In this document: piece after piece, positions 45,594-55,495 of the stretch
Position numbering within the stretch: position 1 is the first letter of the stretch
Layout: each line of letters starts with the position of its first letter
DNA from: Stutzerimonas stutzeri
GTDB taxonomy: Bacteria; Pseudomonadota; Gammaproteobacteria; Pseudomonadales; Pseudomonadaceae
Assembly: GCF_024448715.1 (NCBI RefSeq)
Contig: NZ_JAMOHZ010000003.1
Span: 310,001-374,000 of the forward strand
Direction: 5' to 3'
Length of the DNA stretch: 64,000 nt
The notes under the pieces: generated by a model
What the model was told of the DNA's origin: nothing
What the model saw: only the letters and a program-made list of their open reading frames with translations
Databases searched by the model: none
Program-made: the position numbers and the translations under genes

Positions 45594-47449
45594 TAACAGG
45601 CTGACCTGCGCCTGTAGCTGCTGGCGATTGGCTTCGCTCGCGGCAACGGGCGCGCTGGCGACGAGGTCTACCCGTGACCAGATGCGGCGGAAAAACCCCT
45701 TGTTCGGATCGCGACTGAAGAAGCTTCCCCATAATCCACGTAGCGCCATAGGCACCACCGGCACCGGGTTCGCCTGTAGAACGCGCTCTACCCCCGCTTT
45801 GAATTCATTCATTTCGCCATCGGTGGTGAGCTTGCCTTCTGGGAAGATGCACACCAGTTCGCCGTTGCTCAGGTAACGGCTGATGCGCTCGAACGCCTTG
45901 GTGTAGATCGCTTCGTCCTCATGTCGCGCCGCAATGGGCACCGCGCCCGCAGTTCGAAAGATGAAGTTCAGCACCGGGATCTGGAAGATCTTGTAGTACA
46001 TGACGAAGCGCACGGGCCGGCGCACCGCTCCGGCGATCAGCAGCGCATCGACAAATGACACATGGTTGCAGACCAGCACCGCTGGGCCTTCCTCGGGGAT
46101 CGCGTCGAGCCCTTGCTGACGCACCCGGTACATGGAGTGGCCGAGCAGCCACACCAGAAACCGCATGCTGAATTCCGGCACGATGCTGAAGATATAGGCA
46201 CTTACTGCCACGTTCATCAGCGACACGACGAGGAACAGTTGCGGAATCGACAACCCCGCGACACTCAACAGCAAGATGGCGACCAGCGCCGAGGCGACCA
46301 TGAACAGCGCATTGAGAATATTGTTTGCCGCCACCACCCGCGCCCGCTCGTGCTCCGCCGTGCGCGACTGAATCAGCGCATACAGCGGCACGATGTAGAA
46401 CCCGCCAAACACGCCTATGCCGAGCACCGAGGCGAGATCCACCAGGCCTGTGCGAAGCTCAGCAACTCCAGCCAATCGTGGGGCGTCGCCGCCTGCGGGA
46501 ATCCACCCGAATGCCACCACAACAAGAGGCCAAACAGCGTCAGACCAAAGGAGCCGAACGGCACCAGACCAATTTCCACCTTATGTCCGGAGAGGCGTTC
46601 GCAGAGCAGCGAGCCGAGGGCGATACCCACCGAGAAGACCGTCAAAATCAGCGTGACGACGGTTTCATCGCCATGCAGCAGGTCCTTCGAATAGGCCGGG
46701 ATCTGGGTCAGGTAGGTCGCACCGAGAAACCAGAACCATGAGTTACCGATCAGCGAGCGCGAAACCGAGAGGCGCTGCCCCAGCCCCATGCGCAAGATCG
46801 CGCCGGTCTGACGAAACAGATTCCAGTCCATTTGCAAGGACGGTAGAGAGGCGCCGGTTGCGGGCACACCACGGCTGGCGAGGTAGCCGGCGACTGCCAC
46901 CAGCACGACACTGCCGGCAATCAACTGAGCGTAACCCTCACTGGCCATCATCACACCGGCCGTAATGGTGCCGGCGAGGATCGCCAGAAAGGTGCCCATC
47001 TCAACCAGCGCGTTGCCGCCAACCAGCTCGTGATCTTTCAGCAATTTTGGCAATACGGAATATTTGACCGGCCCGAACAGCGCCGACTGGGTGCCCATGC
47101 AGAACAGCACGACCAGCAACATCGGAAGGTTGCCTAACAGCATGCCGGCAGCTCCGGCAAGCATGATGAAGATCTCACCGGCCTTGATCGCACGAATCAG
47201 GCGCTCCTTGGCGAATTTCTCACCCAGCTGACCGCCAAGCGCGGAGAACAGGAAGAACGGCAAGATGAATAACAGCGCACACAGGTTGATCAGCAAGCTG
47301 GTGTCAGCGTTCGAGCCAATCTTGTAGAGGATCGCCAGTATCAACGCCTGCTTGAACAGGTTGTCGTTGAAGGCCCCTGCTAACTGGGTCAGGAAGAACG
47401 GCAGGAAGCGCCGCTTGCCGAACAGCGTGAACTGCGAATGAGTGGTCAT
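45576..47449 (-). pseudogene. MFS lysophospholipid transporter / acyltransferase fusion, frameshifted
   Basis: The N-terminal part (from ATG 47449, MTTHSQFTLFGKRRFLPFF) is an LplT-like MFS transporter, and the C-terminal part is a PlsC-type acyltransferase with NHVSFVD (the HX4D motif) and FPEGKL. In Pseudomonas these form one protein of about 620-630 residues that imports and re-acylates lysophospholipids. Here the frame breaks between about 46430 and 46460: one frame ends after LLSFAQAWW, the next continues VDLASVLGIGVFGGFYIVPL. The total is 1874 bases, one short of a multiple of three, which fits a one-base loss. Both halves are otherwise intact. A sequencing error is possible. Confidence 0.8.
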
Positions 47450-47546
47450 CGATCCGGTTCCATGGAGAAGACGTTGTTTCTTGGAGCGTGGCAGGCCGTC
47501 GGAGGACACATCATGGTCGCTTTCGAACGGCGTCCTGGGCGCTCCG

Positions 47547-47873
47547 TCACAGCGGCAGCTGCCCGAACGCCCAACGCAATAGGAAGAAGCTCAACAGCCC
47601 GCCAGCAATAGTCGCCAGCAGGTTGCGGCTAACCGCGGCGATGAGGATTGCCAGCACACCGGCCAACAAGTACGCATTACGCCAATCCAGCGCCCATTCG
47701 CCCTCGGGCATCAACATGCCCGGCACTACGATGGCGGTCAGCACGGCGACCGGCACGTAGTGCAGCCCCTGTTCCACCAGACGCGGAAAGCGCAGGTTGG
47801 GCCAGGCGAAAAAGCTGTAACGGATCATGAAGGTGATCGCCAGCATTCCAAGAATCAAAAGCCAGGTCTGCAT
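47547..47873 (-). CDS. azlD: Branched-chain amino acid exporter small subunit AzlD
   Basis: This 108-residue protein with about four helices is the small partner of AzlC in the LIV-E type exporter. The pattern MLAITFMIRYSFFAWPNLRFP and the segment GLHYVPVAVLTAIVVPGML are typical AzlD/DUF931 features. Its ATG overlaps the azlC stop by one base (ATGA), showing translational coupling. Exported substrates in the family are branched-chain amino acids or azaleucine. Confidence 0.9.
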   Translation of the reverse strand: MQTWLLILGMLAITFMIRYSFFAWPNLRFPRLVEQGLHYVPVAVLTAIVVPGMLMPEGEWALDWRNAYLLAGVLAILIAAVSRNLLATIAGGLLSFFLLRWAFGQLPL

Positions 47874-48586
47874 CAGAGCGCCTCCCGATTCAACTGACGC
47901 TCGGCCCGCTGTTCTAGATAGACGCCGACAACGATTCCAGCCAGTGCCGCGGCAATCAGGCCAAGCTTGTAAGGCAACTCCCAGGTCAACAACGCCACGG
48001 CACCGGCCACCAGCGCCGAAGCCACCTGTGGGCGGGTACGCATCATCGGCACGGCGATGCCGATGAAGGTCGCGATCATGGCGAAATCCAGGCCCCAGCT
48101 GGCCACGTTCGGCACGGCTTGGCCGAAGGCAATACCTGCCAACGTCGCCAGCTGCCAGCTCAGGTACATGGTCAGCGCCGCACCGAGGAAAAACCAGTGC
48201 TTGTGTGGCGAGGCATCTTCGCTGGCATAGCGATGCTGAATCACGGCGAAGGCCTCATCCGTCAGCCAGAAGGCCAACGGCACCCGCCAGCGGCTCGGCA
48301 GATGCCGCACGAACGGTTGCAGCGCCGCGCTGTAAAGCGCATGGCGCAGGTTGACCACGAAGGTAGTCAACAGCACCACGGCCGCACCCACCCCGCCGGT
48401 AATCAGGGTGATTGCAATAAATTGCGCGGAGCCGGCGAAGACCAGCGCCGACATGCCCATGGTTTGCCAGGTAGAAAGCCCGGCGCCGATAGACAACGTG
48501 CCGAAGATGATGCCAAACGGGATGGCGCCAACGATCAACGGGAGGATATCGCGGCAACCGTGCAAGAATTCTTGCGAGCGGGACAT
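47873..48586 (-). CDS. azlC: Branched-chain amino acid exporter large subunit AzlC
   Basis: This 237-residue membrane protein opens with a short cytoplasmic helix (SQEFLHGCRDILPL) followed by AIPFGIIFGTLSIGAGLSTW, then SALVFAGSAQFIAITLI, both AzlC hallmarks. It has about seven helices. AGGAG lies before ATG 48586. It is coupled to azlD. Confidence 0.92.
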   Translation of the reverse strand: MSRSQEFLHGCRDILPLIVGAIPFGIIFGTLSIGAGLSTWQTMGMSALVFAGSAQFIAITLITGGVGAAVVLLTTFVVNLRHALYSAALQPFVRHLPSRWRVPLAFWLTDEAFAVIQHRYASEDASPHKHWFFLGAALTMYLSWQLATLAGIAFGQAVPNVASWGLDFAMIATFIGIAVPMMRTRPQVASALVAGAVALLTWELPYKLGLIAAALAGIVVGVYLEQRAERQLNREAL

Positions 48587-48964
48587 CGGTGCTCCTTAGG
48601 TATGTACCGCAAACGGCAACGAGCTACGCACCACCATCGCGGCCGGAGCATAGGGAAGCGTGAAGACGAACTGATGACCACGGGACAACCTGCCCGCGGA
48701 GACGGCAGACATTACCTTATGTCGGGGCCTGAGGGCGACGGGCCGTGCGTTACGTAGGCTTGTACGAGACCGGAGCCGCTTTCCCTCACCCCAACCCTCT
48801 CCCAAAGGGAGAGGGAGCTGAAAGCGAGTCTGTGATTGTTACAGGCAACGGGATTGGAGCCTGGCGCCGTATCTGTAGACCAACAGCCCAACCGAAATAC
48901 CTCGCCATAGGATGGCGTAGAGCGAAGCGAAACCCATCACCGATGCCGACTCGATTCCAACGAA
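48587..48964. other. Intergenic region upstream of azlC
   Basis: The 378 bases hold the azlC promoter region and the CCCTCTCCC inverted repeat at 48795-48815. No gene is supported. Confidence 0.5.
48784..48816. repeat. Dispersed CCCTCTCCC inverted repeat
   Basis: CCCTCACCCCAACCCTCTCCC-AAA-GGGAGAGGG contains a perfect 9-bp stem. The type is common between genes in many proteobacteria. It lies downstream of the leftward GNAT gene's end, so it could also act as a transcript-end hairpin. Confidence 0.65.
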
Positions 48965-49534
48965 TCAACCGTTCGCCCGCGCCTCCAACACATCCCTGAC
49001 CGCCGGCCATTCACGGTCGGTGATGCTATAGAGCACCGTGTCATCCAGGCGTCCATCGGCTAGACGTCGATGATTGCGCAACAGGCCTTCGCGCTCGGCG
49101 CCGAGCTTTTCGATGGCGCGTTGGGAGCGCAGGTTGCTGGCGGCGGTTTTCAGTTGCAGGCGCACCAGTTGCCAGTCTTCGAAGGCGTGCTTGAGCAACA
49201 GGTATTTGATCGAAGTGTTCAGACCAGTGCCGTGCTCGGCCTTGTCCAGCCAAGTCCAGCCGAGCTCGCCAGCCGGCAGTGACGGATTGAAGTCGGCGAA
49301 GCGAGTAGTGCCGATGATGCGGTCGGCCATGCGCAGGGTGAACGCCACTGCGCGACCTTCACGCTGCTCGCTGAGGGCGAAGCGATACCAATCCGGGCGC
49401 AGCGGGCCGTTGAGGTAGATCAGCTCGTCGCGGTTCCGCTCGGCGAGATCCACCAGAGCCGGAATGTCGGCTTCTGCGAGTGGGTCCAGACGCAAGGCTC
49501 CCCTCTGCAAAGTGACCGGGCGCGGCGTAAACAT
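48965..49534 (-). CDS. GNAT-family N-acetyltransferase (RimJ/RimL type)
   Basis: ATG 49534 has AGGAG 7 bases upstream and gives 189 residues. RimJ/RimL-type features are LRLDPLAEADIPALVDLAER at the N-terminus, RFADFNPSLPAGELGWTWLD, and the acetyl-CoA region KYLLLKHAFEDWQLVRLQLK followed by NLRSQRAIEKLGAEREGLLR. Members acetylate ribosomal protein N-termini or small molecules. The substrate is unknown. It is divergent from the SSS-domain kinase gene. Confidence 0.88.
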   Translation of the reverse strand: MFTPRPVTLQRGALRLDPLAEADIPALVDLAERNRDELIYLNGPLRPDWYRFALSEQREGRAVAFTLRMADRIIGTTRFADFNPSLPAGELGWTWLDKAEHGTGLNTSIKYLLLKHAFEDWQLVRLQLKTAASNLRSQRAIEKLGAEREGLLRNHRRLADGRLDDTVLYSITDREWPAVRDVLEARANG

Positions 49535-50018
49535 CGATATTCTCCTGACGGGCGGATGGGACGCTGTTGTGATCGTTGCGCAGGCGGGAAGTGCCCCGCA
49601 AACGACGCAACCCACTCGCCATGTGCGGTTCGGGTCGGGACAGGTCGTCTCCGCGTGCCAACCAAACCGAACCAATGTCTAGGACGGTACTTTCGCCCGT
49701 TTCATCTGCGACGACCAGCCTCATGCGACCATGGTCGCAGCCGCAACACGCGGGCCTCTTTTACTGCGAAACTTTGCAAATTCATCTATCACTAAGCGGC
49801 AGCTCCGGTTATCCGATAGCTGCCGAGCATAGGCTGTCGCCCGAGCGGTATTCCGGTTCTAACAGACGCATCGCACCGGCTGACCTCGGTCAGCACAATC
49901 GGCGCGACCGCCCTGCTATACCGACATTGCTTGAGCGCCGCCAGGCTCGGCATGCCCGACCAGTCCAAGCGACCGGCCAGGGCGCAAGCCCGCACTTTAT
50001 TTGCTGTCTGGAGTTCGC
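49535..50018. other. Divergent GNAT / hybrid-kinase promoter region
   Basis: The 484 bases contain a 16-base perfect palindrome (TGCGACCATGGTCGCA, 49724-49739) of unknown meaning next to an AT-richer stretch at 49750-49795 that may hold a promoter. No gene is supported here. Confidence 0.4.
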
Positions 50019-53000
50019 ATGTTGTTGTCCGGTGGGCTGATCGCGCTGGTCGCCTTCACTTATATGGCTGTGCTGTTTGCCATCGCCTTTTATGGCGATC
50101 GCAACCGTGCAGAGATGTCGACGCGGGTACGCGCCTGGGTCTATAGCCTGTCGCTGGCGGTCTATTGCACCAGCTGGACTTTCTTCGGCGCCGTCGGCCA
50201 GGCGGCCGAACAGCTCTGGTCGTTCCTGCCGATTTACCTCGGGCCAATTCTGCTGATGCTGCTGGCGCCACAGGTGATCCAGAAAACGATCATGATCAGC
50301 AAGCAGGAGAACATTACCTCTATCGCCGACTTCATCGCGGCCCGCTACGGCAAGTCCCAACTGCTGGCGGTGGTCGTGACGCTGATCTGCCTGGTCGGCG
50401 TTTTGCCCTACATCGCCCTGCAGCTCAAGGGCATCGTGCTCGGTGTGAACCTGCTGATCGGCAAGCACAGCGAAGCTGTTGCCGGCTCCGGCGCGCAGGA
50501 CACGGCACTGATCGTGTCCGTGGTGCTGGCGCTGTTCACGGTGCTGTTCGGTACGCGCAACCTGGATGTCACCGAGCACCACCGCGGCATGGTGTTGGCG
50601 ATTGCCTTCGAGTCCCTGGTCAAGCTGTTCGCCTTCATGGCGGTCGGCGCCTTCGTCACATTCGGCCTGTATGACGGCTTCGGCGATCTGTTCAATCAGG
50701 CTTACGATTCCTCGGAGCTGACAGGATTCTGGGAGGAGACGGTGAATTGGCCGGCGATGCTGGTGCAGACCTCCGTGGCGCTGATGGCCATTGTTTGCTT
50801 GCCCCGGCAGTTTCACGTGACCGTGGTGGAAAACATCGAGCCGCGCGACTTCCGCCTGGCGCGCTGGGTATTCCCGCTATATCTGATGCTGGCCGTAGTA
50901 TTCGTCATCCCGATCGCCCTGGCCGGCCAGATGCTGCTGCCGGGCGGGGTCAGTCCGGACTCCTTCGTGATCAGCTTGCCACTGGCCGAAGCGCACCCGG
51001 CGCTGGCGATGCTGGCCTTCATCGGGGGCGCATCGGCTGCCACCGGCATGGTCATCGTCGCCAGCGTGGCCCTGTCGACCATGGTATCGAACGACATGCT
51101 GCTGCCTTGGCTGTTGCGCCGCAATGAAGCCGAGCAACCCTTCGAGGAATTCCGCCACTGGATGCTGTCGGTACGCCGCATCAGCATCGTCGCGATCCTG
51201 CTGCTGGCCTACGTCAGCTATCGTCTGCTCGGCTCCAGCGCGAGCCTGGCGACCATCGGCCAGATTGCCTTCGCGGCCCTGACCCAACTAGCGCCGGCGA
51301 TGGTCGGTGCCTTGTATTGGAAGCAGGCCAATCGCCGCGGTGTGTTTGCCGGCCTCGCCGCCGGCGCGATGATTTGGGTCTACACGCTGATCCTGCCGCT
51401 GCTCGGCTGGCCGCTGGAGATGTTCCCAGGTCTGCAGTGGATGTACACCGCCCAGCTGCCGTTCGACACCAGCGCGCTGACGCTCGGCGTAATGCTGTCG
51501 CTGGTGGGCAACGCGACGTTGTTCTTCTGGGTCTCGATCCTGTCGCAAACCCGCGTGGCCGAACACTGGCAGGCCAGCCGCTTCATCGGTCAGGAGATTC
51601 ACCCGACAGCCAGCACGCGCCGGCTGCTGGCTGTGCAGGTCGAAGATCTGCTTTCGCTGGCGTCGCGCTTCGTCGGTGCAGAGCGCGCAGAGCTCAGTTT
51701 CCAGCGCTTCGCCCGCCGCCACGGCCATGATTATTCGCCCAAGCAGCAGGCCGATGGCCAGTGGATCGCTCATACCGAGCGTCTGCTGGCCGGTGTGCTG
51801 GGCGCCTCCTCGACCCGCGCCGTGGTCAAGGCCGCACTGGAGGGCCGCGACATGCAAGTCGATGACGTGGTGCGCATCGTCGGCGAGGCTTCCGAGGTGC
51901 TGCAGTTCAACCGTGCCCTGCTGCAAGGAGCGATTGAGAACATCACCCAGGGCATCAGTGTGGTCGACCAGTCGCTGCGGCTAGTAGCCTGGAACCATCG
52001 CTACCTGGAAATGTTCGAGTATCCGGACGAGTTGGTCTACATCGGCCGGCCGATTGCCGATGTGATTCGTTATAACGCCGAACGCGGCCTTTGTGGTCCC
52101 GGCGATCCGGACACCCATGTGGCCAAACGGCTGTACTGGATGCGCCAGGGTCGCGCGCACACCTCCGAGCGGTTGTTTCCCAACGGCCGGGTGGTCGAAC
52201 TGATCGGCAATCCGATGCCGGGCGGCGGCTTCGTCATGAGTTTCAGTGACATCACCGCCTTCCGCGAAGCCGAACGTGGACTGAAAGATGCCAACGAAGG
52301 CCTGGAGCAGCGCGTTACCGAGCGGACCCTGGAACTGTCGAAACTGAACAAGGCGCTGACCGAAGCCAAGAGCACTGCCGAGGCCGCCAACCAGTCGAAG
52401 ACGCGTTTTCTGGCAGCGGTCAGCCATGACCTGATGCAGCCATTGAATGCCGCACGACTATTCTCCGCTGCCTTGTCGCACCAGCAAGAGGTCCTGCCGA
52501 GCGAAGCGCAAGATCTCGTTCGCCACCTGGACAGCTCGCTGCGCTCGGCCGAGGACCTGATTTCCGATCTGCTGGATATCTCGCGCCTGGAAAACGGTCG
52601 CATCACTCCAGATCGCAATCCCTTCCCGCTCGCCACCCTGTTCGACACCCTGAGCACCGAGTTCACGGTGCTGGCCGCTGAGCAAGGCGTCGACTTCCGG
52701 GTACATGGCAGCCGATTGCGGGTCGACAGCGATATCCGCCTGCTGCGCCGGGTACTGCAGAACTTCCTCACCAATGCCTTCCGCTATGCCAAGGGGCGCG
52801 TGGTGCTGGGCGTGCGGCGTCAGGGCGCGTCGCTGCGCCTGGAAGTCTGGGACCGCGGCCCGGGCATCGCCGAAGACAAGCTGCGGGTGATCTTCGAGGA
52901 ATTCAAACGCCTGGACAGCCACCAGACCCGCGCTGAGAAAGGACTGGGACTAGGCCTGGCGATTGCTGACGGCTTCTGCCAGGTCCTCGACCACCCCCTG

Positions 53001-53489
53001 GCGGTGCGCTCCAAGCCCGGTAAAGGCAGCGTGTTCAGCGTGACCGTGCCGATCGCCAACAATGTGAGCCGGCAGGTAAAGGCCAACGGCAAAGGCGAAG
53101 CGCAACAAACAGCGCTGACGGGCATCCAGGTGCTGTGCGTCGACAACGAGGACAGCATCCTGGTCGGCATGCATAGCCTGCTATCTCGCTGGGGCTGCCA
53201 AGTCTGGACGGCCAGCAACCGGGCCGATTGTGTGGCGTTGCTGAAGGAGGACGTAAGGCCGCAACTGGTCCTGGTCGACTATCACCTGGACCATGGCGAA
53301 ACCGGTTCCGAGTTGATGGCCTGGCTGCGTACCCGCCTCGGCGAGCCGGTGCCCGGCGTGGTGATCAGCGCCGATGGCCGCCCAGAGCTGATCGCCGCGG
53401 TCCATGCAGCCGGTCTGGATTTCCTCGCCAAACCGGTCAAGCCGGCCGCGCTACGTGCCCTGATGAGCCGCCACGTGCCGTTGCACTGA
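50019..53489 (+). CDS. Hybrid sensor histidine kinase with N-terminal sodium:solute symporter domain
   Basis: ATG 50019 has GGAG 6 bases upstream and gives 1156 residues. Residues about 1-490 form an SSS (SLC5-like) membrane domain of some 13 helices. A PAS domain follows (about 630-745, with GAIENITQGISVVDQSLRLV), then a short coiled coil, HisKA with the phosphorylated histidine in AAVSHDLMQPLNAARLFSAA, and HATPase with NFLTNAFRYA and GLGLGLAIADGF. A C-terminal receiver (about 1035-1156) has its aspartate in LVLVDYHLD. The architecture is that of CbrA/NahK-like and PA3271-type kinases. No partner response regulator is adjacent. The SSS domain may sense or transport a solute; which one is unknown. 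Confidence 0.93.
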   Translation: MLLSGGLIALVAFTYMAVLFAIAFYGDRNRAEMSTRVRAWVYSLSLAVYCTSWTFFGAVGQAAEQLWSFLPIYLGPILLMLLAPQVIQKTIMISKQENITSIADFIAARYGKSQLLAVVVTLICLVGVLPYIALQLKGIVLGVNLLIGKHSEAVAGSGAQDTALIVSVVLALFTVLFGTRNLDVTEHHRGMVLAIAFESLVKLFAFMAVGAFVTFGLYDGFGDLFNQAYDSSELTGFWEETVNWPAMLVQTSVALMAIVCLPRQFHVTVVENIEPRDFRLARWVFPLYLMLAVVFVIPIALAGQMLLPGGVSPDSFVISLPLAEAHPALAMLAFIGGASAATGMVIVASVALSTMVSNDMLLPWLLRRNEAEQPFEEFRHWMLSVRRISIVAILLLAYVSYRLLGSSASLATIGQIAFAALTQLAPAMVGALYWKQANRRGVFAGLAAGAMIWVYTLILPLLGWPLEMFPGLQWMYTAQLPFDTSALTLGVMLSLVGNATLFFWVSILSQTRVAEHWQASRFIGQEIHPTASTRRLLAVQVEDLLSLASRFVGAERAELSFQRFARRHGHDYSPKQQADGQWIAHTERLLAGVLGASSTRAVVKAALEGRDMQVDDVVRIVGEASEVLQFNRALLQGAIENITQGISVVDQSLRLVAWNHRYLEMFEYPDELVYIGRPIADVIRYNAERGLCGPGDPDTHVAKRLYWMRQGRAHTSERLFPNGRVVELIGNPMPGGGFVMSFSDITAFREAERGLKDANEGLEQRVTERTLELSKLNKALTEAKSTAEAANQSKTRFLAAVSHDLMQPLNAARLFSAALSHQQEVLPSEAQDLVRHLDSSLRSAEDLISDLLDISRLENGRITPDRNPFPLATLFDTLSTEFTVLAAEQGVDFRVHGSRLRVDSDIRLLRRVLQNFLTNAFRYAKGRVVLGVRRQGASLRLEVWDRGPGIAEDKLRVIFEEFKRLDSHQTRAEKGLGLGLAIADGFCQVLDHPLAVRSKPGKGSVFSVTVPIANNVSRQVKANGKGEAQQTALTGIQVLCVDNEDSILVGMHSLLSRWGCQVWTASNRADCVALLKEDVRPQLVLVDYHLDHGETGSELMAWLRTRLGEPVPGVVISADGRPELIAAVHAAGLDFLAKPVKPAALRALMSRHVPLH

Positions 53490-53500
53490 GCGGCGGCGTA

Positions 53501-54976
53501 CTAGTCCTCAGCTTCTTCAAGCGGTGTCTCGGCACCGGCACGCTCGAGCCAGTCGGCTGGCAGCCGTTTGCTTGCTCGCGCGCCTAGCAGCTTGAGCTGT
53601 TCAGCGCGGCCGACGAGGTTGCCGCGCCCATCGGTGAGCTTGTTGCGCGCACCGATATAGGCCTTGTCCAGTTGCTGCAGGCGATTGCCGATTTCGTCCA
53701 AGTCCTGAATGAACGCGGCGAATTTGTCGTAAAGCGCCCCCGCCCGTTCAGCGATTTCACGGGCGTTCTGGCTCTGCCGCTCCTGGCGCCAAAGGCTGTC
53801 GATCACCCGCAACGTCGCCAACAGAGTAGTCGGGCTGACAATCACGATGTGCTTGGCATACGCCTCTTGGAACAGCTCTGGATCGGCCTGTAGCGCTGCT
53901 GCGAAGGCAGCCTCTATAGGCACGAAGAGCAGCACGAAATCCAGGCTCTGCAGGCCTTCGAGGCGCTGGTAATCCTTCAGCGACAAACCCTTCAAGTGAT
54001 TACGCAACGACAGCACATGCTGTTTGAGGGCCAGCGCGCGGCTGCCTTCGTCTTCGGCGCAGGTCAGCGCCTGGTAAGCCGTCAGGCTGACTTTCGCGTC
54101 CACGACGACCTGTTTGTCGCCCGGTAGCTGAATCAATACGTCCGGCTGAAAGCGCTCGCCATCGGCGCTCCTGAGGCTGACCTGGGTGTGGTATTCGCGG
54201 CCCTTCTCCAGCCCGGCATGTTCCAGCACCCGCTCGAGAATCAGCTCGCCCCAGTTGCCTTGGGTTTTCTGCCCCTGTAGGGCGCGGGTCAAGTTGGTCG
54301 CCTCGTCACCCAGCCGCTGGTTCAGCTGCTGCAGCCGTTCGAGCTCCTTGGCCAGCGAAAACCGCTCGCGGGCTTCGTTCTGGTAGCTCTCCTCGACGCG
54401 CTTTTCGAATGACTGGATACGCTCCTTCAGCGGATCGAGCAGCTGCCCGAGACGCTCTTGGCTGGCTTCGGCGAAACGCTGCTCGCGCTCCTCGAAGATC
54501 TTTCCGGCCAGCTCGGCGAATTGCGCGCGCAGCTCGTCGCGGGCGCCTTGGAGATCTTCCAGACGCTGATCATGAGTTTTCCGCTGTTCGTTCAGTTCGG
54601 CATTGACCGCCGCGTGAGCTGCGCTCAGCGTGCGCAGCTCGGCCTGCTGGGCATCGCGCTCGGCCTGTAGATCGTCGAGGTTTTCACGGGTTTCCAGGCG
54701 CTGAGCCTGCAGCCACTCGGTCTCCCGTCGCAAGGCGGCCAATTCGGCCTGCAGCGCGGCGCGGGTTTCCGTGAGATCAGCATGTTCCAGGCGACTGGTT
54801 TCCAACTGTGCACTGAGGCCTTCTTGGGCCATGACCGCCTGACTCAGGCGCTCGTCCAGCAGCGCCAGCTCGGCCTGCCGTTGAGAGAGCCGTCGCTGCA
54901 ACAGGCCCGCCACGGTCGCCAACATCAGGCAAAGAGCGCCGAGCCCGGCAAGCAGATAGGTTGGTTCGAGAGGCAT
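53501..54976 (-). CDS. rmuC: DNA recombination protein RmuC
   Basis: RmuC limits recombination between inverted repeats and has a nuclease-like fold. The 491-residue protein has an N-terminal membrane anchor (YLLAGLGALCLMLATVAGLL), a long coiled coil (about 25-200) and the RmuC domain (about 225-450) with LKERIQSFEKRVEESYQNEA, GNWGELILERVLEHAGLEKG and PDVLIQLPGDKQVVVDAKVS. It converges on the kinase gene with only 11 bases between stops. Confidence 0.95.
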   Translation of the reverse strand: MPLEPTYLLAGLGALCLMLATVAGLLQRRLSQRQAELALLDERLSQAVMAQEGLSAQLETSRLEHADLTETRAALQAELAALRRETEWLQAQRLETRENLDDLQAERDAQQAELRTLSAAHAAVNAELNEQRKTHDQRLEDLQGARDELRAQFAELAGKIFEEREQRFAEASQERLGQLLDPLKERIQSFEKRVEESYQNEARERFSLAKELERLQQLNQRLGDEATNLTRALQGQKTQGNWGELILERVLEHAGLEKGREYHTQVSLRSADGERFQPDVLIQLPGDKQVVVDAKVSLTAYQALTCAEDEGSRALALKQHVLSLRNHLKGLSLKDYQRLEGLQSLDFVLLFVPIEAAFAAALQADPELFQEAYAKHIVIVSPTTLLATLRVIDSLWRQERQSQNAREIAERAGALYDKFAAFIQDLDEIGNRLQQLDKAYIGARNKLTDGRGNLVGRAEQLKLLGARASKRLPADWLERAGAETPLEEAED

Positions 54977-55066
54977 GAACTGCTCCGGCTGAATTGCCGG
55001 GCAGTATAGCCAGCGAGGCCCTTCCGGTCAGTTCAGACCCTCTGCCACGCTGATGAGGATTGTTAT

Positions 55067-55489
55067 TTAGCGCTTGGCCTGTAACTGCTGTAGCACTCGC
55101 GAGGCTTCGGCAGAACCCTGCGCCGCAGCTTGTTCCAGCCAGTGCCTGGCCTTGCGCAGCTCGCGGTGCTTCGGCTGACAGTACAGCTGGCCAAGTTCCA
55201 GCTGCGCTTGGCAGTCACCGGCACGCGCCGCCTGACGCAGCAGCTCGAGACCGATACGACGGTCACGCTGGCTGTCGCAATCATTACAGAGCAACCGTCC
55301 CAGGCGGCTCTGCGCTTCGACCACACCTTCCAGCGCGGGCTGCTTGAGCATCCGGCCGGCGATACGTTTGACGCTCTTGGTCTGTCCTAGACGCTGGCTG
55401 TCCAGCAGCCACAACGCCATGCGCAATGGCAGGCGTGGAGAGGATGAAGCGCTATCGGCCGAAGCCGAAGCAAGAGTACGCGTTCTCAT
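55067..55489 (-). CDS. Small Sel1/TPR-repeat protein
   Basis: This 140-residue protein ends in Sel1-like repeats: AQSRLGRLLCNDCDSQRDRR, then IGLELLRQAARAGDCQAQLE and LGQLYCQPKHRELRKARHWL followed by EQAAAQGSAEASRVL. Sel1 repeats mediate protein contacts. Start choice is uncertain: ATG 55489 or an ATG near 55426 (MALWLLDSQRLGQTK). There is no clear signal peptide. It is a single gene downstream of the divergent AT-rich region; its partner is unknown. Confidence 0.75.
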   Translation of the reverse strand: MRTRTLASASADSASSSPRLPLRMALWLLDSQRLGQTKSVKRIAGRMLKQPALEGVVEAQSRLGRLLCNDCDSQRDRRIGLELLRQAARAGDCQAQLELGQLYCQPKHRELRKARHWLEQAAAQGSAEASRVLQQLQAKR

Positions 55490-55495
55490 GGTCAC

